Positions 1-5,876 of a DNA stretch of 17,185 bases are shown one piece after another. The DNA comes from CAYNCE01 sp964522515 (GTDB lineage Bacteria > Patescibacteriota > Patescibacteriia > UBA2196): contig CAZFWC010000014.1 of NCBI GenBank assembly GCA_964522515.1, forward strand, positions 1-17,185. Direction: 5' to 3'. The notes beneath the pieces were generated by a model. That model saw only the letters and a list, made by a program, of their open reading frames with translations, searched no databases and was not told where the DNA came from. Both the position numbers and the translations under genes were made by a program. Each line of letters begins with the position of its first letter. Positions within the stretch are counted from its first letter, which is position 1.

Positions 1-312
1 TAACCCAAATAAAATAGAGACGATGCCAACCAAAAAGATAACAGAAAAAAATATAACATCAAATATCAGATCTTTTTTTTCATCTTGGTCAAAAATTTTT
101 TTCTTGTGACCCCAAATGTCTGTTGTCGCTTCTTGGTAATCTTTTTTAAATTTGAATGCTAAAAAAATAGATAAAATAATTAAATAAGCTCCTGCTATTA
201 TTATGTTAAAAAAGTAGAGAGCTATGCCAAATACAATGCCAAATACAATTAAACCTACAATAGTTATTATGTCTATTATTCCTGTCAAAAATTCATTAAC
301 TGGTTCATTCAT
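1..312 (-). CDS. Small membrane protein, C-terminus cut by window edge
   Basis: Open reading frame of 104 codons from ATG at 312 down to base 1 with no stop, so the end lies outside the window. I do not recognise the family. Three hydrophobic stretches suggest membrane segments at about residues 11-32, 33-53 and 82-104. A short charged loop between the last two contains DIWGHKKK and DQDEKKD. The start is well supported: the upstream sequence on the minus strand has GGGAGGT a few bases before the ATG, one of only a few clear Shine-Dalgarno sequences in the window. A possible -10 hexamer TATACT lies at 370-365. It is transcribed divergently from the TrmB-like gene at 485. Function unknown; a small integral membrane protein is all that can be said. 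Confidence 0.72.
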   Translation of the reverse strand, partial: MNEPVNEFLTGIIDIITIVGLIVFGIVFGIALYFFNIIIAGAYLIILSIFLAFKFKKDYQEATTDIWGHKKKIFDQDEKKDLIFDVIFFSVIFLVGIVSILFGL

Positions 313-419
313 AATCTACCTCCCAAGATTTGCTAAATTTTTAAATTATTTTTTGTTTGAGTAAAGTATAAATCAGAATCAATATTAAATCAGCTAAATA
401 GACAAAAAAATAGCAACCC

Positions 420-448
420 TTGACATTTTTGCTAAAGTAAGCTATAAT
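420..448 (+). promoter_or_regulatory. Consensus sigma70-type promoter of the first TrmB-like gene
   Basis: TTGACA at 420-425, a 17-bp spacer, and TATAAT at 443-448: a perfect match to the housekeeping consensus. Transcription should start near 455, leaving about 30 nt of leader before the ATG at 485. Confidence 0.85.
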
Positions 449-459
449 TAAGATATAAA

Positions 460-481
460 TTGTCATCGGAAATACCGACAA
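460..481 (+). promoter_or_regulatory. Possible operator: TTGTC-N12-GACAA inverted repeat
   Basis: TTGTC (460-464) and GACAA (477-481) form a 5-bp inverted repeat with a 12-base spacer. It lies between the predicted transcription start and the ATG of the TrmB-like gene, where autoregulation would be expected. The same half-site geometry recurs in two palindromes near the right end of the window. The site is short, so chance is possible. Confidence 0.4.
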
Positions 482-484
482 ATT

Positions 485-1219
485 ATGAAATATTCAAAAG
501 AACTACAAAATATTGGTTTAACTACAAAACAAGCCCAAACATATTTGGCTTGCTTAAAACTGGGCTCTTCTTCTGTTAAACCGATTTCTGAATTAGTTGA
601 ACTGCCCCGTACCACAACTTATGAAGTTTTAGAAGGATTATATAAAAAAGGATTTATTAATAGATTAATAAAAAAGAAAATTCGCTATTATTCTGTTGAA
701 GACCCACGAATTTTAATTAAAAAAGTTAAAGATAATTTAGAAGGAGCTGAAAAAATAGTTCCTGATTTGTTAGGTTTATTTATGAGCGCCAAAGTTTTGC
801 CAGAAGTAAAACTTTATGAAGGCAAAGAAGCAGTGATTAACGCCTGGGAGGAAATTTTACAAGAAGGAAAAAAATACAAAACATTACGAGTAATTACAAA
901 CTTGCAACCATTTGAAACTTTAAAAAAATATTTTCCAAAGTTTAGGCAAAAAAGAAAAGAGATTGGATTATTTTCTAAAATACTATTAACCAATACTCCA
1001 GAATCTGAAAAATTCATTGTTAAAGATACAGTTAAATTCCAAGAAACAAAATTATTACCAGAGAATTATAAATTTAATGTTTCGGTTGATATTATTGGTG
1101 ACAAAATTTTCTTTTTTTCTTTAAAAAATGAATACACAGCAGTAGTTGTGCAAAATAAAGAAATTGCACAAACAATAGCAACTTTATTTGAATTGATTTG
1201 GCGATCAATTAAAAATTAA
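485..1219 (+). CDS. TrmB-family-like transcriptional regulator
   Basis: A 244-aa protein. Residues about 8-70 form a winged helix-turn-helix of the TrmB/sugar-specific type, with LTTKQAQTYLACLKLG as the first helix and LPRTTTYEVLEGLYKKGFI as the recognition helix and turn. A short helical linker (about 73-100) leads to a C-terminal alpha/beta domain of the TrmB/phospholipase-D-like kind (EVKLYEGKEAVINAWEEIL, then VSVDIIGDKIFFFSL). Such proteins bind DNA as dimers and respond to a ligand; the ligand here is unknown. The start is fixed by a perfect promoter 36 bp upstream, and there is no Shine-Dalgarno. It stands alone between a divergent membrane protein gene and recA. An inverted repeat just before the ATG suggests autoregulation. 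A second regulator with the same LPRTT helix lies at 12927-13727. Family assignment is fairly sure; the regulon is not known. Confidence 0.85.
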   Translation: MKYSKELQNIGLTTKQAQTYLACLKLGSSSVKPISELVELPRTTTYEVLEGLYKKGFINRLIKKKIRYYSVEDPRILIKKVKDNLEGAEKIVPDLLGLFMSAKVLPEVKLYEGKEAVINAWEEILQEGKKYKTLRVITNLQPFETLKKYFPKFRQKRKEIGLFSKILLTNTPESEKFIVKDTVKFQETKLLPENYKFNVSVDIIGDKIFFFSLKNEYTAVVVQNKEIAQTIATLFELIWRSIKN

Positions 1220-1248
1220 ATTTGTTTAACATTAAAAAGTTATCAACA

Positions 1249-1283
1249 TTGACATTAAAACATTAATAAACTAAGGTTAAAAT
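1249..1283 (+). promoter_or_regulatory. Probable recA promoter
   Basis: TTGACA at 1249-1254 is followed after 17 bp by TAAGGT (1272-1277). An alternative pairing is TTAAAA (1255-1260) with TAAAAT (1278-1283), also at 17 bp. Either gives a leader of roughly 30-40 nt before the ATG at 1320. No LexA-type palindrome was recognised. Confidence 0.5.
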
Positions 1284-1319
1284 AGAATTTAAAAAACAAA
1301 CAATTCTGTAATCAAATTT

Positions 1320-2210
1320 ATGCAAAAAGAAGAAAAAATAATTCAAGTAGCCAAAGAAAATAAAACCACAACAAATGAAAAAAAATCTGCTCAAGAAGCA
1401 ATTGATCAAATTCGTGAAAAATTTGGTGAGGAATCAATAATGAAATTTGGTGAAGCTAAAACAATGGAAATTGAAGTTGTTCCAACAGGATGTTTATCAA
1501 TTGATATTGCTTTGGGGGCAGGTGGCGTTCCGCGAGGCAGAGTTATTGAAATTTACGGAGCTGAATCTTCAGGAAAAACAACTTTAGCATTACACATTGT
1601 TTCAGAAATTCAAAAAAGAGGTGGTGTTGCTGCTTTTGTTGACGCTGAACACGCGCTTGATCCAGAATATTCTAAAAAAATCGGAGTTAACATTAATGAA
1701 CTTTTAGTTTCTCAACCAGATTCTGGAGAACAAGCTTTAGAAATTGTTGAAACTTTAGTGCGTTCAAACAGCGTTGATGTAATTGTAATTGACTCTGTTG
1801 CGGCGCTTACTCCAAAAGCTGAAATTGAAGGTGAAATGGGTGACAGACATGTTGCTTTACAAGCAAGATTAATGAGCCAGGCCTTACGCAAACTTACGGC
1901 AATTGTTTCAAAAACAAAAACTTCTGTAGTTTTCTTAAATCAAACAAGACAAAAAATTGGTGTGTTTTTTGGAAATCCAGAAACAACAACTGGAGGGATG
2001 GCTTTAAAATTTTATTCTTCAGTTAGAATTCAGCTTAAACGCGCCGCTCAAATTAAAATGGGAGACAACACAATTGGCAATCGTGTGAAAGCCAAGATTG
2101 TTAAAAATAAAATTGCTCCTCCATTTAAGTCTGCTGAATTTGATATTATGTATAATGAAGGAATTTTTTTGTCTGGAGATATTTTAGATTTAGGAATGAA
2201 ATATATTTAA
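1320..2210 (+). CDS. recA: Recombinase RecA, reading frame broken near the C-terminus
   Basis: RecA forms ATP-dependent filaments on single-stranded DNA and catalyses homologous strand exchange. The 296-aa frame has Walker A GAESSGKTT (80-88; the usual GPESSGKTT has Pro), Walker B VIVIDS (154-159), the L1 region (about 168-190) and L2 region GNPETTTGG (218-226). Bacterial RecA is usually 340-355 aa. Here the frame stops after DLGMKYI, but the missing C-terminal part (LIKKTG...LGAGRENAKK) continues without stops in another frame up to 2386. Restoring one base, most simply one T in the run at 2206-2208, would give a normal protein of about 355 aa with family-typical spacing. The first 30 residues are a lysine-rich extension. 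There is no Shine-Dalgarno. Either a recent frameshift mutation or an assembly or consensus error. Confidence 0.95.
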   Translation: MQKEEKIIQVAKENKTTTNEKKSAQEAIDQIREKFGEESIMKFGEAKTMEIEVVPTGCLSIDIALGAGGVPRGRVIEIYGAESSGKTTLALHIVSEIQKRGGVAAFVDAEHALDPEYSKKIGVNINELLVSQPDSGEQALEIVETLVRSNSVDVIVIDSVAALTPKAEIEGEMGDRHVALQARLMSQALRKLTAIVSKTKTSVVFLNQTRQKIGVFFGNPETTTGGMALKFYSSVRIQLKRAAQIKMGDNTIGNRVKAKIVKNKIAPPFKSAEFDIMYNEGIFLSGDILDLGMKYI

Positions 2211-2386
2211 TTAAAAAAACTGGCACTACTTTTTTTTACCCTGCCCGCCAAGATGCTGAGGGCGGGAATGAAATAAAATTAGGCGCTGGTCGTGAAAATG
2301 CTAAAAAAGTTTTAAAACAAGATAAAAAATTAATGAAACAAATCTCAAAAGAAATATGGCAAAAAGTTAAAGCTTTACCCGAATAA
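2211..2386 (+). pseudogene. recA: Out-of-frame C-terminal remainder of recA
   Basis: In the frame with codons starting at 2213, the translation begins KKTGTTFFY and continues NEIKLGAGRENAKKVLK, then a lysine-rich helical tail ending KALPE before TAA at 2384-2386. LGxGRENAKK is the conserved start of the RecA C-terminal domain. No stop interrupts it, so the sequence is still protein-like and the break is recent or artefactual. Nine extra codons (2240-2266) come from an inserted palindrome. Confidence 0.85.
2240..2266 (+). repeat. GC-rich palindromic element inserted in frame in recA
   Basis: A 27-bp, exactly nine-codon block encodes PARQDAEGG in the recA C-terminal frame. Arms CCCGCC (2244-2249) and GGCGGG (2261-2266) flank an 11-base loop. 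About 20 of 27 bases are G or C in a gene that is otherwise strongly AT-rich. Removing it joins TTFFY to NEIKLGAGREN, the expected RecA sequence. Related GC-rich palindromes lie at 3757-3943, 5382-5410 and 15923-15958. Confidence 0.75.
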
Positions 2387-2392
2387 AATCCG

Positions 2393-2450
2393 AATTGATT
2401 TCCGAATTTGTGCGAATAATTATTCGGAAATCAATTAGCACAAATTCGGG
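2393..2450 (+). terminator. Two competing hairpins downstream of recA
   Basis: Stem 1 pairs 2393-2407 with 2422-2436 (15 bp perfect, arm AATTGATTTCCGAAT). Stem 2 pairs 2402-2413 with 2438-2449 (12 bp perfect, arm CCGAATTTGTGC). They share bases 2402-2407, so only one can form fully at a time. Stem 2 ends next to GTTTTAC, which resembles a weak intrinsic terminator. Sits 7 bases after the recA remainder stop. Confidence 0.5.
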
Positions 2451-2460
2451 TTTTACTAAT

Positions 2461-2486
2461 CCTCCGCCTGCTCGGGGGTATTTTTA
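2461..2486 (+). terminator. Intrinsic terminator before the permease gene
   Basis: CCTCCG (2461-2466) pairs with CGGGGG (2473-2478), including one G-U pair, around a six-base loop. A T-rich tract follows (TATTTTTATTTTTTA). It would end transcription of recA before the next promoter. Confidence 0.65.
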
Positions 2487-2508
2487 TTTTTTATTTTTCT
2501 AATTTTAA

Positions 2509-2523
2509 TGCTAAAATAAATTT
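2509..2523 (+). promoter_or_regulatory. Extended -10 promoter giving a leaderless permease mRNA
   Basis: TGCTAAAAT at 2509-2517 is an extended -10 element (TG-N-TAAAAT). The ATG begins at 2524, only six bases after the -10 hexamer, so transcription would start at or beside the start codon. There is no Shine-Dalgarno. No good -35 is seen, as extended -10 promoters permit. The same six-base spacing occurs at 12915-12927. Confidence 0.55.
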
Positions 2524-3756
2524 ATGAACTTAATTACACTTTTTAAAAATTCATTTAAAGTTTTAAAAGTGAATAAAAATCGCACGATTTTAACAATGCT
2601 TGGAATTGTAATTGGAATTGCTGGTGTAATTATTATTATGTCAGTTGGCGCTGGAGCTCAAAGTTTAATTTTTAATCAAATTACTTCAGTAGGCTCAAAC
2701 TTAATTGGAATAATGCCAGGTTATTCTGATGACGAAAGTCCGCCAGCTTCAATAATGGGAATTGCTTTAACAACTTTAAAAAACAGTGACGCTCAAGCAT
2801 TAAAACAAATAAAAGAAATTGAATCAATTACAAGTTACGCGCGCGGTGTTGAAACAGTAACTTGGCAAAATCAAAAAACAGATAGCACATTTATTGGGAC
2901 AACTTCTGAATATCCGTTAGTTGAATCAGCTGAAATTGAGCTTGGTAATTTTTTTAATCAGTCTGTTGATAAAGCCGTAGTCCGTGAAATTGTTTTGGGT
3001 TGGCAAATTTGGCAAGATTTATTTGGAAATGAAAACCCAGTTGGCAAACGAGTAAAAATTAAACGGGAAAATTTTCGTGTAATTGGAGTAATGAAAAAAA
3101 GAGGAGTGCAAGGTTTTCAAAATCAAGACACTTTAGTTTTTATTCCGCTTAAAAGCGCTCAAAAATTATTATTAGGAATAAATTATGTTAGTATGATTCG
3201 CGCAAAAGTTACAAATGATGATGATGTTCCAATTGTGATTGAACAAATAAAACAGATTTTGCGCGAGCAACACAATGTTGGAAATAAAAAACCTGATGAT
3301 TTTACTGTGCGCGCCGCAACTCAAGCTTTAGATGCTTTAGCTCAAATTACAAATGCTCTTAAATTATTTTTAACTTGTATTGCCGGAATCTCGCTTTTAG
3401 TTGGCGGAGTAGGAATTATGAATATTATGTTGGTGGCAGTTAACGAACGAACGCACGAAATTGGTTTGCGTAAAGCAATTGGCGCAACTAAATCAAATAT
3501 TCAAACACAATTTTTAATTGAATCAATAATTTTAACAATACTTGGAGGAATAATTGGAATTTTGATTGGCGTGTTGTTTTCTGGTTTAATTGCCAGCGTA
3601 GCAAAATATTTAGGATACAATTGGGATTTTATTGTTAGCGTTCCTTCAATATTATTAGGTGTTGGAGTCTCTGGGTTTGTTGGAATTATTTTTGGTTGGT
3701 ATCCAGCTAGAAGAGCGGCTAAATTAGAACCTGTTGAAGCGTTAAGATACGAATAG
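2524..3756 (+). CDS. ABC transporter permease, MacB/FtsX type
   Basis: A 410-aa membrane subunit of a MacB/LolCE-like exporter, which uses ATP hydrolysis in the cytoplasm to move a substrate or drive extracytoplasmic conformational change. The N-terminal cytoplasmic stretch is followed by TM1 (about 22-42, ending VGAGA), then an extracytoplasmic MacB core domain (about 45-275). Three more membrane segments follow at about 280-305, 330-353 and 372-394. The conserved cytoplasmic coupling segment NERTHEIGLRKAIGAT lies at about 307-322. The C-terminus LEPVEALRYE is the family-typical ending, so the protein is complete. No ATPase domain is fused, unlike E. coli MacB; the likely ATPase is the gene at 5297-5766. 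The 415-residue permease at 3952 is a clear paralogue. The substrate cannot be inferred. Confidence 0.92.
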   Translation: MNLITLFKNSFKVLKVNKNRTILTMLGIVIGIAGVIIIMSVGAGAQSLIFNQITSVGSNLIGIMPGYSDDESPPASIMGIALTTLKNSDAQALKQIKEIESITSYARGVETVTWQNQKTDSTFIGTTSEYPLVESAEIELGNFFNQSVDKAVVREIVLGWQIWQDLFGNENPVGKRVKIKRENFRVIGVMKKRGVQGFQNQDTLVFIPLKSAQKLLLGINYVSMIRAKVTNDDDVPIVIEQIKQILREQHNVGNKKPDDFTVRAATQALDALAQITNALKLFLTCIAGISLLVGGVGIMNIMLVAVNERTHEIGLRKAIGATKSNIQTQFLIESIILTILGGIIGILIGVLFSGLIASVAKYLGYNWDFIVSVPSILLGVGVSGFVGIIFGWYPARRAAKLEPVEALRYE

Positions 3757-3943
3757 TCGCCTAACCCTCCTTCGCTTCAACTCTAAAAAAACTCTAGCTA
3801 CGACGCCTGTCCGCCGTAGCCTTGGCAAAGGAGGAGACAGGATTCTAGTTCCCCGATATAACATCGGGGCATTAAGAGTTCCTGCCTGTCGGCAGACAGG
3901 TATCCGCCGTAGTCCAGTAGAGTTGTTAGGGGCGTAGGCGGAA
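3757..3943. repeat. Cluster of nested GC-rich palindromes between the permease genes
   Basis: This spacer is far richer in G and C than its surroundings. Perfect arms include CGCCTA (3758-3763) with TAGGCG (3935-3940), CAACTCTA (3778-3785) with TAGAGTTG (3918-3925), CCTGTC (3806-3811) with GACAGG (3836-3841), CCCCGAT (3851-3857) with ATCGGGG (3863-3869), and CCTGTC (3885-3890) with GACAGG (3895-3900). CCGCCGTAG occurs twice as a direct repeat. The nesting suggests a multi-branched structure or serial insertions of palindromic elements. No gene of its own is supported; short frames across it are by-products. Confidence 0.8.
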
Positions 3944-3951
3944 AAACAAAT

Positions 3952-5196
3952 ATGCAAATACTAACTCCTTTAAAAATCGCGTACAGCGCATTAAAAATAC
4001 ACAAAGTCAGATCAACCCTGACTGTTTTAGGTTTGCTAATTGGTGTAATGGCAATAATTATTGTTATGAATCTAGGACAAGGTTTAGATGGATTAATTAT
4101 GAGTCAAATGGAAGTTTTTGGAACCGATTATGTTGAAGTTGAAATTAAAGTTCCATCAACTGCTAAAACATCTTCTGAAAATGCAATCGGGGTGGCGCAA
4201 GGTGTTTCAATCACAACTTTAAAAATTAAAGACGCAGAAGCAATTGCTAAACACCTAAACATTAAGGATTATTATGTGGGACAACTAGGGCAAGAAGTTA
4301 TAAGTTATCAAAGCGAAAACAAGACATCAATTTTATGGGGAGTAAGCGCTAGTTTTTTTGATTTATACAAAACAAAAGTCCAGGAAGGCAGACCGTTCAC
4401 AGATGAAGAGGATTTGTCTCAAGCTCGTGTAATAGTAATTGGACAAGGTTTGCAAAATAAATTATTTGGCAAAAAAAATAACGCTGTTAATAAGCGAATT
4501 AAAATTAAAAATAAAAATTTTCGTGTTGTTGGTGTGATGGAAGAACAAGACAATGCTTTTTATATGGATTTGGACAGCTCTGTTTATATTCCAATTCACA
4601 CTTTGCAAAAACAAATTATGGGCATTGATTACATTAGTTTTATTATTGCCTTTATGAAAGATTCAAGCCCAGCGCAAGCAGTTGCAACCGCAGAAGATTT
4701 AACAAGAATTATGCGCGATCAACACAATATTACAGACCCGAAAAAAGATGATTTTGCGGTTACAACAATGGAGGAGGCAATGAATATGTTAAATCAAATC
4801 ACTGGTGGAATAACTTTGCTTTTAGTTGCAATCGCTGGGATTTCGCTTTTAGTTGGCGGTGTGGGAATTATGAATATTATGTATGTTTCTGTTTCTGAAA
4901 GAACTTATGAAATTGGTTTACGCAAAGCAATTGGCGCGACTAATTCAAATATTTTGTGGCAATTTTTGTGGGAAGCAGTTTTTCTAACTTTTGTTGGCGG
5001 ATTAATCGGTGTGATTTTAGGAAGTGTTTTTAGTTTTACTTTATTTCTTATTGCCTCACATTTTGGATTTGATTTTGGATTTAATTTTTCTTGGTTTGGG
5101 TTAATTTTAGCTGTTAGTTTTTCTGTTATCGTGGGTTTAATTTTTGGAATTTATCCAGCGCTTAAAGCTTCTAAAATGGAACCAGTTGAAGCGCTT
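3952..5196 (+). CDS. Second MacB/FtsX-type ABC permease, last codons in assembly gap
   Basis: 415 codons are present before the run of Ns. The architecture matches the preceding gene: TM1 at about 21-45 (STLTVLGLLIGVMAIIIVMN), a MacB-type extracytoplasmic domain, and three C-terminal membrane segments (GITLLLVAIAGISLLVGGVG, then two more). The coupling motif SERTYEIGLRKAIGAT is present. The sequence breaks off at MEPVEAL; by comparison with the neighbour's LEPVEALRYE only about three codons and a stop are missing. The two permeases probably form a heterodimer or are alternative partners of one ATPase. No clear Shine-Dalgarno; the start follows directly on the GC-rich palindrome cluster. Paralogy with the gene at 2524 suggests a local duplication. 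Confidence 0.92.
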
Positions 5197-5296
5197 NNNN
5201 NNNNNNNNNNNNNNNNNNNNNNNNNNNNNNNNNNNNNNNNNNNNNNNNNNNNNNNNNNNNNNNNNNNNNNNNNNNNNNNNNNNNNNNNNNNNNNNN
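5197..5296. other. Assembly gap of 100 Ns
   Basis: Exactly 100 Ns, the usual placeholder for a gap of unknown size. On its left a permease lacks about three codons. On its right an ABC ATPase breaks off at LSG and lacks its Walker B and H-loop region, normally some 70-80 residues. The real gap should therefore exceed about 230 bases if both genes are intact and the join is right. Confidence 0.98.
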
Positions 5297-5766
5297 CCAG
5301 AAAGTTGATTAGATAAATTATTAATTCTGTGTTCAAGCCCAACTTGTCTAACTGCTTTTGTGGCTTTTTTAATTTTACTTGCCCCGTTAGAGTAAAACGA
5401 TTTTGCGGGGTTTTCTTGATTTATTTTTTTAGAATAAATAAGCGGGAGCGCTACATTTTCTAAAACAGATGTTTTTGGCAATAAATTAAATTGTTGAAAA
5501 ACAAAACCAATTTCTGCGTTTCGTAAATGCGCTAATTTTTCATCATTAAACTTTGTAATATTTTCATTTTTAAAAATATATTCACCAGAAGTAGGCTTGT
5601 CTAAAAATCCTAAAATATTCATTAAGGTAGACTTTCCAGAACCAGACGGCCCCATTATTGTAATGAATTCTCCTTTTTTAATTTCAAAATTTAAGTCGTG
5701 CAAAACTTTTGTCACGACCTCGTCAGTTTCAAATTGTTTATATAAATTGTGAATTTTTATTAACAT
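5297..5766 (-). CDS. ABC transporter ATPase, LolD/MacB type, C-terminal third missing in gap
   Basis: 157 residues are visible from ATG at 5766. Walker A is GPSGSGKST (39-47). The Q-loop region GFVFQQFNLLP (about 87-97) is typical of the LolD/MacB/FtsE group. The signature begins QLSG at 154-157 and then enters the Ns, so Walker B, D-loop and H-loop are unseen. I chose the internal MLIKIHNLYKQF start, because the in-frame upstream extension only translates a palindromic repeat. Between Q-loop and signature there is an insertion of about 12 residues (NPAKSFYSNGAS) encoded by a GC-rich palindrome. The adaptor gene lies 110 bp upstream on the same strand. It probably powers the MacB-type permeases at 2524 and 3952, although these lie on the opposite strand across the gap. 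Confidence 0.92.
5377..5412 (-). repeat. GC-rich palindromic element inserted in frame in the ABC ATPase
   Basis: CCCCG (5382-5386) and CGGGG (5406-5410) bound a 29-bp palindromic block with an inner AAAA-CGA-TTTT hairpin. Read in the ATPase frame it accounts for about NPAKSFYSNGAS, residues not expected between the Q-loop helix and the signature in this family. Length about 36 bp, a multiple of three. Confidence 0.6.
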
Positions 5767-5777
5767 AAAGAGAAAGT

Positions 5778-5865
5778 GAGAAATTAAGAAATTAAGGACA
5801 GCCAAAATTTTCAAAGAAAATTTTAACAAACCTCAATTTCTCCTTTCTCAATTTCTTAATTTCTC
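5778..5865. repeat. AT-rich palindromic element, copy A
   Basis: Left arm at 5778-5798 begins GAGAAATTAAGAAATT. Right arm at 5841-5865 ends AATTTCTTAATTTCTC, its reverse complement. A perfect 9-bp inner hairpin AAAATTTTC-AAA-GAAAATTTT lies at 5804-5824. Copy B at 12171-12269 has the same plan but TTT in the inner loop. Both copies sit between co-directional genes just upstream of a start codon. No coding content of its own. Confidence 0.8.
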
Positions 5866-5876
5866 ATTTCTGTTTA

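Noticed and set aside
2201..2220. Programmed -1 frameshift in recA
   Set aside because: No X-XXY-YYZ slippery heptamer precedes the stop and RecA is not known to use frameshifting; a mutation or sequence error is simpler.
3742..4004. Two minus-strand frames of about 70 codons over the permease spacer
   Set aside because: They translate the GC-rich palindrome cluster (CRQAG, RLRRTG-like runs) and have no start signals; they are by-products of repeats.
5767..5829. Longer N-terminus of the ABC ATPase starting at 5829
   Set aside because: The extra residues translate the AT-rich palindromic element, and the family start matches MLIKIHNLYK at 5766.
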